Made by a program: the position numbers and the translations under genes. This document shows, piece by piece, positions 43,399 to 50,939 of a stretch of DNA of 54,494 nucleotides. The notes under the pieces were generated by a model, which worked only from the letters and a program-made list of their open reading frames with translations, did not search any database and was not told where the DNA came from. The stretch's first letter is position 1, and each line of letters opens with the position of its first letter. Source of the DNA: Entamoeba histolytica HM-1:IMSS (lineage: Eukaryota; Evosea; Mastigamoebida; Endamoebidae); contig NW_001914953.1 in the NCBI RefSeq assembly GCF_000208925.1, forward strand, positions 1 through 54,494. The letters are read 5' to 3'.

Positions 43399-43490
43399 GG
43401 CACGTCATGACCAGACGATAACTGGGAGATTCGAAGCATGGGATTATTTTAGGGTTTCATGTGGTGTCTCTGACGTGCCATCTTCGAATC
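43399..43490 (-). other. Interleaved complementary arms at the SINE 5' end
   Basis: On the sense (minus) strand, arm A (43490-43482, GATTCGAAG) is perfectly complementary to 43436-43428. Arm B (43479-43471, GGCACGTCA) is perfectly complementary to 43407-43399. The order is A, B, A', B', a pseudoknot order. Small hairpins can form in both gaps: CATG/CATG (43461-43458 with 43440-43437) and CCAG/CTGG (43425-43411). Arm A begins at the first base of the element next to the target duplication. Whether both helices form together is untested. Confidence 0.6.
43427..43480 (-). promoter_or_regulatory. Candidate Pol III internal promoter (A and B boxes) of the SINE
   Basis: TGGCACGTCAG at element positions 11-21 (43480-43470) fits the A-box TRGYNNANNNG at all but one constrained position. 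GCTTCGAATCT at positions 54-64 (43437-43427) fits the B-box GGTTCGANNCC except at two positions. The distance from the 5' end and between boxes is that of a tRNA gene. Confidence 0.6.
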
Positions 43491-43514
43491 AATTAATAAC
43501 CAAAACATCAAATA
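43491..43514. repeat. Right target-site duplication of the SINE (24 bp)
   Basis: Identical to 42806-42829. Its end lies 16 bp from the stop codon of the next gene. Confidence 0.93.
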
Positions 43515-43530
43515 TAATAATAAAAACTAA

Positions 43531-44544
43531 TTAGAGAATTAATGTAGTAGCCTCTTGTTTTGTTTGGTTTTGTTGTTCTTTGGTGGTATTATCATCTTCA
43601 AGAGTAACAATATCATAGTTGTCAATGGGTGGTACCGTTAACTCATTTTGTTGGATTTCAGGTTTTATGGTTTCTTCGGTGGTAGTAGTTATAGGTGCTG
43701 TTTCTTGTTCTTCAACCACAAAAGGAGTTGTTTCTTCTGGCTTGACTTGTTCTTGGGTAATTCTATGCATATTGTTTTGAATTGCAATTTCATCACTTAC
43801 ATTTTGTGCAAATCCTGAAACAGTATTATTTACTGCATTTCGTACAGAAACAACTGGTTGTGATGTCACAACAGCAGCGATTCCATTATTTATTTGTTGA
43901 CGAGCAGTTCCAATTGCCCCGCTAATATTTAAAGCTTCATCAACTTCTTGTGCTTTATTGGAAATTGTTTTTGTAACCTTATATTTATCATTGATATTTT
44001 CAACATAACTGACAGCAAGAGTAGCTCCAAGTGCAAGATATTCAGTAATATGATAATTTTCATCAACACTAATTGCTGCTTGTTTAACTTTTTCTGCACC
44101 TGACTTGATAGAAGATGTGATATTATGTTCGCGATCAAATTGAACAGCTTTTTGGAATGTGTCATTGGCTAATATATATCCTTGAGCAAGAAGTGAAGCA
44201 GCAACAGACGTCTTTGTGTGTTCCTTTGGAAGTTCAGGAATTGAACGATTAGGTAAATCTTCTCCTTTAAAAACACGGTCATGACTACTTGATTCTGTCA
44301 TAGAAGTTGATTCGATATTGATTCTACGACTTTCAAGAGTAGCTCCTGTCATTAGCTCTGCAGTTTTAACACTTTCTGGTGAGTCAAACGAAACGATTGC
44401 TTGTTTAGTTCCATCTGGACAATCAGATAATCTAACTTGTGTAACATTTCCAGTGAATGAGAAAAACGTTGTTAGTGCTTCAACAGTAACTGAAGGATCA
44501 ATATTTGTAACTAAAATATTATTTGGAGTTGTTTCAGAAGACAT
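43531..44544 (-). CDS. BPA1/Vip1-like RRM protein
   Basis: The 337-residue protein has an N-terminal RRM (about 9-78; ILVTNI as RNP2 and KQAIVSFD as a weak RNP1). A helical region follows with SVAASLLAQGYILANDTFQKAVQFDREHNI and repeated -V-x-D-x-x-Y/L-x-I/V-T/S- units. The same order occurs in plant BPA1 (binding partner of ACD11) and fission-yeast Vip1 proteins. The last 80 residues are Thr/Glu/Gln-rich and disordered. Precise function in protists is unknown; RNA binding is uncertain given the degenerate RNP1. Its 3' end abuts a SINE insertion, so its mRNA 3' end may be formed within or just before the element. Confidence 0.82.
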   Translation of the reverse strand: MSSETTPNNILVTNIDPSVTVEALTTFFSFTGNVTQVRLSDCPDGTKQAIVSFDSPESVKTAELMTGATLESRRINIESTSMTESSSHDRVFKGEDLPNRSIPELPKEHTKTSVAASLLAQGYILANDTFQKAVQFDREHNITSSIKSGAEKVKQAAISVDENYHITEYLALGATLAVSYVENINDKYKVTKTISNKAQEVDEALNISGAIGTARQQINNGIAAVVTSQPVVSVRNAVNNTVSGFAQNVSDEIAIQNNMHRITQEQVKPEETTPFVVEEQETAPITTTTEETIKPEIQQNELTVPPIDNYDIVTLEDDNTTKEQQNQTKQEATTLIL

Positions 44545-44905
44545 AATTTAAAGAGATGAAATTAAGAGTTTTTAGATTCGTTATATAGAGTTTTCTTTTC
44601 GTTTTGATTTGTCATCTTTTAATTCTTCATTAATAAAAAAAAATTAAAGATTTAATACTTAACACAAAATACTTTTCATTATTTTTAATGAAGAATCAAT
44701 ATCAAATCATTCTAACGATTTAGAAATAACATAAATTAATACCAAAAATGTTAATAAAAGAGAAGTATAATAGAAAAAACAAAAAAAAATAACAAATAAA
44801 TTCAAAAATTCCAACAAGTATTGATTAATTACAGTCATTTAGAGATTGATAATTGAGTACAATAAACATGTTAAAAAATAGTTTTTTTTTATGATTAGAA
44901 AAAGA

Positions 44906-45313
44906 CTAATCAAAAGCAATTTTTAATTCTTTTAACTTTCTTCTTAATTCTTCATTTTCATTTTCAAGGATTTCACATTTTCCTTTTAAAAAGTTTAATT
45001 CTTGTGTCATTTGTTCTAATTTCCGTTTTTTTCTTTTTCGATATTCCTTCGAAGACCACTTGTTTTGTACTTTTCTTCTAATTTTTCTTAACAAATCTTC
45101 GTCTTGAATACTCATTTTTCCAGATTCATTTAACTCATTGATTTTTTGTTCTAATTGTTCTAAACTCATTTTTTCCATCTCTTGAATATCGTATAATTGA
45201 TTGTTCCTTGGCTTTTTTTCTTTCTTAGTTTTTTCTTCGTTCCATCCATTTGATGAGACAAAAGAGTTATGTTCATGAGAACAATCAAATGGATTAATAG
45301 GCATTGCTGACAT
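44906..45313 (-). CDS. bZIP-type transcription factor
   Basis: The protein is 135 residues. The basic region is KIRRKVQNKWSSKEYRKRKKRK, with the invariant N-x7-R spacing (N of QNK to R of YRK). A leucine zipper (LEQMTQELNFLKGKCEILENENEELRRKL) has hydrophobic residues every seven positions at the C-terminus. The N-terminal half is acidic/basic and disordered. It should act as a nuclear DNA-binding dimer; the dimer partner is unknown. Confidence 0.85.
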   Translation of the reverse strand: MSAMPINPFDCSHEHNSFVSSNGWNEEKTKKEKKPRNNQLYDIQEMEKMSLEQLEQKINELNESGKMSIQDEDLLRKIRRKVQNKWSSKEYRKRKKRKLEQMTQELNFLKGKCEILENENEELRRKLKELKIAFD

Positions 45314-45627
45314 CTAATCACCCTTTTCTTCTAAAAAGTAGTTCAAAATTTCATCACTGCCACCTCAAATACTTTTTTTTTCTTTTTTGAAATTTTTCCT
45401 TTTTTTTTTGTTTCTGTTTATCAATTTTTTTCTATTTCTTGAGTTTCAAATCTTTTTATTTCTTTAAATAGAACAGATCATGATTAATTAATTATTATTT
45501 TTGTACCTTCCTTCTATCTTCAGTTGTGCAACTTCAGTTTGTATTTTTGTTATTTATTTCATTAAAAAACATAATTTAAAGATTGTATTAATGTTATATA
45601 AAACAATAAATAACAACCAAATTTCAA

Positions 45628-46341
45628 TTATTTCTTCTTGTCTGAAATCTTCTTGCTATAGAAGTCAAGTTCTTTACCTTCAAGGATATATCCTTCAACT
45701 GATCCAGTTTGTCCTGGTCTGGAAGAAATACATGCAAGAACTCTTCCACTTTGGAATCCTTCTAATAAGGCTTCATCAAATTTCATATTCTTTAATACTT
45801 CTAATTTCTTTGCATATTTCTTTTGCATAGTTTTACTTGGATTCATAAGTGCTACTTGTGTTTCTGCAATTTGTTGTGCAATAGTCTTTTCTTTATTTTC
45901 TTCTTCCTTTGGAAGAACAACTTTCTTTTCAGTTTTGAATGTAGCTGATTCGAGTGATTTATAATAATCAGTTGATGCAATATCTTTTCCATAGAATTTA
46001 AGGAACCATAATCTGAATGGTGCTGGATCAATTTCAATAATAGCACCTTTAACTAATGTATTAGTTCTAACAAAATCATTATCAGAGGCATTATAAACGA
46101 CATTAAGAATCTTAGTACCTTTAGTGATAGATTGAGATGCCCATGAGAAGTTTCCATTTTCTAATCTTAATGCTCTTCTTTTAATAATTCCATATCTGCA
46201 TCTAACATCATGAACTCTAATAGCTCCAAGTCTGGTATTAGCTGGTTGTCTTCCCATAGTGTTCTTCTTCTTTTTTTGCATACTGTTCTTCTTTCCTCCA
46301 GTAGCTCTTCTTTTATGTCTGGAATCTCTTGTAATTCCCAT
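45628..46341 (-). CDS. RPS8: 40S ribosomal protein S8 (eS8)
   Basis: The 237-residue basic protein begins MGITRDSRHKRRATGGKK, the universal eS8 start. It continues with GRQPANTRLG, RVHDVRCRYGIIKRRALRL, NGNFSWASQ and LVKGAIIEIDPAPFRLWF, all eS8 hallmarks. It ends with RPGQTGSVEGYILEGKELDFY. It is a structural component of the small ribosomal subunit, and full length by family standards with a slightly expanded middle (about 140-175). No intron is needed. Confidence 0.97.
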   Translation of the reverse strand: MGITRDSRHKRRATGGKKNSMQKKKKNTMGRQPANTRLGAIRVHDVRCRYGIIKRRALRLENGNFSWASQSITKGTKILNVVYNASDNDFVRTNTLVKGAIIEIDPAPFRLWFLKFYGKDIASTDYYKSLESATFKTEKKVVLPKEEENKEKTIAQQIAETQVALMNPSKTMQKKYAKKLEVLKNMKFDEALLEGFQSGRVLACISSRPGQTGSVEGYILEGKELDFYSKKISDKKK

Positions 46342-47016
46342 TGTGAAATCCCAATTACTTCTTTTCTTAGTTCTTTTTCTTTTCTCAGGGTTTTTTAATA
46401 GGTTTTCTTTTTGTTTATTATTCTTTTAATTAAAACAATGTTGTTATTTATAACATTTAATTTTTAATTCATTCTTGAATAACAAATTTTCTAATAATAC
46501 ATAAGAAAAAAAAATAATACAAAATATGAATTATAATTCTATGGAAGTTTTATTTCAAGAAGGAGAAAATATTTTCTGAAGTAGAGTTACTAAATGGTTT
46601 TAAACAATAAATTTGTACTAATAATTTTACAACTTACTAATAACGTGATGCCATTTGGTTTTATTAACAAGATGATATGATGTAATAATTCATTTCTATG
46701 TTTAATGATTCAATAATTAATAACTTTGGAATATTTTTTTGGTATTCTTTTACTAAAGAAAGAAGATTTTATCATAAAAGTTATATAGAACTTCCGCTTA
46801 ATATTTTGTAAGTGATAAATAAACAAGAGACATAACTCAATTATTTTTATTAAAGGCTAATTTTTTTGCTTATTCAATACTCCTTAATCTTTTTTCATAT
46901 ACAACAATTTAATTTAATTCCTTTTCTTGTATTTAAATTTATAAAAATCTCCCTTTTTGTTTTTTAACAATTACTAAAATCTAACAAAACAAATACAATT
47001 AATAAATATCATTTGT
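46342..47016. other. Intergenic AT-rich stretch
   Basis: This is the 5' flank of eS8 and 3' flank of the coiled-coil/alpha-crystallin gene. No coding frame or repeat was recognised. Confidence 0.5.
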
Positions 47017-48669
47017 TTACCAGAATGAGTCATATGGATCATTATATCCATCATTATAATCATTCATACCAAATCTTGGATATATACTTCTTCTTGTTTC
47101 TTGCTTTCTTGGTAAATTCACTTGAAGAATACCTTCGTCATAATTAACTGTGATATTCTTAATGTCAATATCTTCTGGAATTTCATACAATTGACTAAAT
47201 GTTCCAAATCTTCCAGTACAATATTTCATTACAATCTCTGCAAGGTCTTCATCACTGATATTACCCATTCGTTGTTTGATAGTTCTTATAATCATATTCA
47301 TTTCATTGTCATTTGGTTTTTTAACTCCACTAACTTTCAAATATCCATTCTTCGTGATATTAACATCAATGTCTTCATCTTTTAATCCTGCTATTGTACC
47401 ATAAACAATGACACTATTTCCTCTGTCACTAACTTGGAATTTAACACTCATTTTCATTTTGCTCCAATCAATCATTTCTCTAATTCTTTCTGAACTACTT
47501 TTCTTCTCCAATTCTATTGCTTTTTCTTCTTCCTTACTTTCTTCTTCTCTTTCACTTTGTGTTTTCTTTGGTCGAACATATCGTTGGTTTTGTTGTTTTC
47601 CTATTCCACTTTTTCTTTTCATTTCTTCCTCTTTCTTTTTCTTTAATTCCTTAATTGCCTTTTCTTTCTCCTCTTCTTCTTTTCTTTTTTCCTCTTCTTC
47701 TTTTCTTTTCTCCTCTTCTTCTTCTTTCTTTTTCTCTTCTTCCATTGCTTGTTTTTGTTTTTCAATTTCTTCTACTCTCTTTTCTACTTTCATCTTTGTG
47801 ACTCTTAACCTCTTGAGCATTCCTTCAATCTCATCCAATTCATCTTGAATTTGAATTACTAAGTCTTTTCTTTTCTTACGATTTTCCTCATTTAATCCAA
47901 CAAACCCATCTAAATCCATTAACACTTTCATATTCATCTCATTTACTTCAATCCCATTTTTAATCATATTTTCACATTCTTTCACTGCCTTTTCTTGTTT
48001 CATCAAATACTCTACATCTTCTCCATGTTCTTCAAAAACCTTTTTGAACGCTGTGTATTTTCTTTTGATTTTGTCTAACTCAACATCAAGACTTTTCATC
48101 TTTTCTTCAAACTCCCTATTTACTCTCTCTTCTTCTGTTTCTTTAGGAATTTCTTTCTCCTCTGTTTTGTTTCCTTCACTGATTGGAATATTTGTCATTT
48201 CTGGTGTTGTACTTTCTTGTTTCTTCTCTTCTTCCATTCTCATATTTTCATTGATGCACTCCACAATATTGTTACGAATCTTCTGTGCCATTTGTGTAAT
48301 TCTTTTAATTGCCTTATTACTTACATATTTCTTTATATTCTCATTCATTAAAACATCCATAATGTCTTTCAATAATTCAACTGCACTACTCTCTTGTTCT
48401 TCATAGACTTTCTTAATGTCTGTCTCATCAATCTTGACTTGTTCTCTGAACGTACATCCAACGAATGTCTTCATGTTCTCATCATTTGGATTATCAAGAA
48501 CCTCTCCAATGACTTCTTTACTTGGAATGACAATTTCCTCATTTTGGTGATTCTGATGGACATATTCAACAACCTTGACTAGTCTGTTTAATCTGACAAC
48601 CTTCTCATGTGTCAATTCTCCTCGATATTGTCGTAGTAATTCTACGGTAAATTCTACTCTATTTATCAT
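47017..48669 (-). CDS. Coiled-coil protein with C-terminal alpha-crystallin (Hsp20) domain
   Basis: The protein is 550 residues. Residues 1-150 are helical and charged (VELLRQYRGELTHEKVVRLNRLV, SNKAIKRITQMAQKIRN), compatible with a BAG-like bundle, but I cannot assert that. About 185-385 is a long Lys/Glu coiled coil with EEEKRKEEEEKRKEEEEK-type repeats. From about 400 an alpha-crystallin-like fold follows: MSVKFQVSDRGNSVIVYGTI, then DVNITKNGYLKVSG. A roughly 30-residue insertion precedes the GRFGTFSQLYEIPEDID...ITVNYDEGILQVNLPRK core. The C-terminus lacks a clear I-x-I/V motif. It is probably a chaperone-like or adaptor protein, several times longer than ordinary small heat-shock proteins. 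Confidence 0.8.
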   Translation of the reverse strand: MINRVEFTVELLRQYRGELTHEKVVRLNRLVKVVEYVHQNHQNEEIVIPSKEVIGEVLDNPNDENMKTFVGCTFREQVKIDETDIKKVYEEQESSAVELLKDIMDVLMNENIKKYVSNKAIKRITQMAQKIRNNIVECINENMRMEEEKKQESTTPEMTNIPISEGNKTEEKEIPKETEEERVNREFEEKMKSLDVELDKIKRKYTAFKKVFEEHGEDVEYLMKQEKAVKECENMIKNGIEVNEMNMKVLMDLDGFVGLNEENRKKRKDLVIQIQDELDEIEGMLKRLRVTKMKVEKRVEEIEKQKQAMEEEKKKEEEEEKRKEEEEKRKEEEEKEKAIKELKKKKEEEMKRKSGIGKQQNQRYVRPKKTQSEREEESKEEEKAIELEKKSSSERIREMIDWSKMKMSVKFQVSDRGNSVIVYGTIAGLKDEDIDVNITKNGYLKVSGVKKPNDNEMNMIIRTIKQRMGNISDEDLAEIVMKYCTGRFGTFSQLYEIPEDIDIKNITVNYDEGILQVNLPRKQETRRSIYPRFGMNDYNDGYNDPYDSFW

Positions 48670-50236
48670 CTCTTCTCTATGGTATTTTGTGCTTTCAGTT
48701 CTTCTTTTATTTAGCTTAACTCTTTGCTTCGTGTTTACACGTAATAGTTAATGCATTTATAGATTCTCCTCTTACCTTGTTTGTTTCTTCGTTATGTTAC
48801 TACAAACTGCTTTCTGTCTATTTTTGAAATTAAATGCCACGTGGATCCTTCAATCCAATGACACTTAGTTGTATGTGCGATTCTTGTCATTGAAACATCA
48901 TTATAACTATTTGGATGTGATAAATAAAGATGGAAATATAGAATTGTTATTTCCATAACGAATTAATTATGTTTGTTGTATTTATGGAAAGTTCATTTCA
49001 TATTTCATTGTTCAAGTTTTCTTTAGACTATTACACCACATTAGGAATGTCTCTTCTTGTGTTTTCATCTAGTGGTATTAAATATGGGAATTATTTTTCA
49101 CTCAACTTATTCTTTTGATAAGTTCAATGAAAAATTTACTTACTAAAATCTCTTTTCTAAAAGTGAGTATATTTATTTCTTTCATTTAAATGTTTAAAAC
49201 TTCCTTCTGAGAAAAGATACATAACAGGATAATTCATTTTTTGTAGATTTTTTATTACAAATAACATTAATTTAATAAAAACTCATAAATATTCTGAAAA
49301 AAGAAGAAATGTAGAATCATAAAATCAACTCTTTTTGAAAGACTATAATAAATATTTAAAAGAAAATTAAAAGTAGACTAAATAAAAATACAGATATGTG
49401 ACTTTATTGTGTCTAATCATTTATGGAAGTTATTTAAACCTTCTTATCTTTTTTGCTTTTCTTCTATTTTTAAAAACAAAATATATTATAGAAAAGAATA
49501 GAACAAAAAGTTATATAACCACAAAAATTTTAATTTTATTGTTATTCCTTATTTAGGTGTCTTATTATTTATATAATTCATTTTTTTCCTTATAAGTTTT
49601 ATTATGGTTTTTTGAGTAGTAACAAATTTTTTTTTATTATAAACTTTAATTTAAAAAAATTGTTTTTATTAATAACTATTATTTTTTGATGACAACTAAA
49701 TAGACAAATAAACATCAACTAAGAAAACTTATTTTTATTCAAAATAATTTATTCTTGTTGAATTAAAAAATTATGTTGAAAAAACTGAATTAATTTTTAG
49801 GCGTTTCTTAATTTTTTTTATTGTTTTTTTTATTAAAAAACAAATAAAAAATTAAAACTTCTTTAATAAAAATCATTATTTACTCCAAAATAATATTATC
49901 TTAACTTCTCACTACTCTTTTCAAAACAACATGACTTTTTTTTTGTTTTGTTGTTATTAATCAATAAAAAGTAATTTACTTATCATTTTTTATAAATAAA
50001 TCTTATTTAAAATCCATAATAATTTTACATAATAATTATTAGAAACACTTCAGCTAAATTAAACTAAACGAAACAATCCCACAAATATTATAAACAAAAA
50101 CGGAGTAATTGTCATATTATTTTTAAAATACATTTACAAATTTTTAACGTTTTTATTTAAATCAAACTGTCAATAAGTTAAAAATATATTTAGTTATTGA
50201 AACCTAATAACATTATATTAAAATACTTATTCATTT
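48670..50236. other. Gene-free AT-rich stretch
   Basis: No coding frame, RNA gene or shared repeat was recognised. A small GC-richer patch (GCCACGTGGATCC near 48836) contains a CACGTG E-box-type palindrome about 170 bp upstream of the coiled-coil/alpha-crystallin gene, of unknown meaning. Confidence 0.5.
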
Positions 50237-50812
50237 TTAACAAATAATACATTTTTCTTTTTTATTCTTTTTCGGTTTCTCTTGTGCTCTAAACATTTCA
50301 AAGATACCATTAAATAATTCGGTTATCCCTTCTTTATGTAATGCAGATGTTTCTATATAAAACCTACATTTAATTCTTCTTGCCACGTCATATCCTTCTT
50401 CCTCTTCTATTGTTTCTTGTCTATTTTTTTTCTTTCTTAAATCCTTTTTTGTTCCAACAAGAATAATTGGAGCATTTGAGTTTTGGTGTTGTATTTCTGG
50501 AACCCAAGTACTTTCAACTCTTTTAAGAGAATCAGGTTTATCAATAGAATAACAGATAACAAAGAAATTAGCATTCATATATAAAATCTTCCTAAGACAT
50601 TCATAATCTTCAAACCCAGAACTATCTTTTATTACTACATGATATTCTTTCTCTCTATATGTTTTATCTAACTCAACTCCATCAAACATAATCGGGATAT
50701 AATCCCGTGGAAATTTTCCATCACGGTATGTTATTAATAATGAAGTTTTACCAGCCTTTGAATCTCCAAGAACAACAATATTTATTTGAGAAATAGACTC
50801 TTTTTCTGTCAT
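50237..50812 (-). CDS. Atypical Rho-family GTPase
   Basis: The ATG at 50812 gives 191 residues. Rho features are FPRDYIPIMFDGVELD (switch I), the GTKKDLR nucleotide motif, a short charged Rho-insert-like segment (RKKKNRQETIEEEE), ETSALHKEGI, and the C-terminal CaaX box CIIC preceded by lysines. Key positions differ from Rac/Rho. The P-loop is GDSKAGKT, so the residue equal to Gly12 is Ser. The switch I Thr35 position is Ile. DTAGQE is DSSGFED, so Gln61 is replaced by Phe. Loss of both Gly12 and Gln61 predicts little or no GTP hydrolysis, and the Ile predicts altered magnesium/effector binding. The lysine-rich prenylated tail should hold it at the membrane. A LINE lies about 130 bp upstream. 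Confidence 0.9.
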   Translation of the reverse strand: MTEKESISQINIVVLGDSKAGKTSLLITYRDGKFPRDYIPIMFDGVELDKTYREKEYHVVIKDSSGFEDYECLRKILYMNANFFVICYSIDKPDSLKRVESTWVPEIQHQNSNAPIILVGTKKDLRKKKNRQETIEEEEGYDVARRIKCRFYIETSALHKEGITELFNGIFEMFRAQEKPKKNKKEKCIIC

Positions 50813-50939
50813 TCCATACAAATGACTTTTATGAGTTCTTTCTTTTATTTAAATATTTGTTAATTTAAAAAATTCTTTTCAAATTCAGGAAATACAACAA
50901 ATTTTAATGCCATGGCTATTGTGTAATAATAAAACCTTT

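Larger units (their letters stand above)
42830..43490 (-). mobile_element. SINE (about 660 bp) with LINE-derived 3' end
   Basis: The element lies on the minus strand with its 5' end at 43490 and its tail at 42834, bracketed by a perfect 24-bp duplication. Its last about 155 bp (43017 to 42863) match the 3' end of the LINE at 28.4 kb. In shifted frames one reads GSNLIEEPFKSSML and VEETDSLTSQHDEKPKK, aligned to GSTLEEEQSNASML and IEETEIITSQYEENP of the LINE. The upstream 470 bp are unrelated to the LINE and include 20-bp tandem repeats. A non-coding body with a 3' end borrowed from a partner LINE, and internal tandem repeats, is how Entamoeba SINEs are built. It inserted just past the stop codon of the neighbouring RRM gene, in the same orientation. 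Confidence 0.9.

Noticed and set aside
43399..43490. Calling the SINE head a proven HDV-like ribozyme
   Set aside because: The helix order fits, but the P1.1 pairing and catalytic cytosine junction were not found; kept only as a hypothesis.
47122..48582. Series of plus-strand open frames opposite the coiled-coil/alpha-crystallin gene
   Set aside because: Ser/Phe/Leu strings produced by the Lys/Glu-rich codons of the real gene on the other strand.
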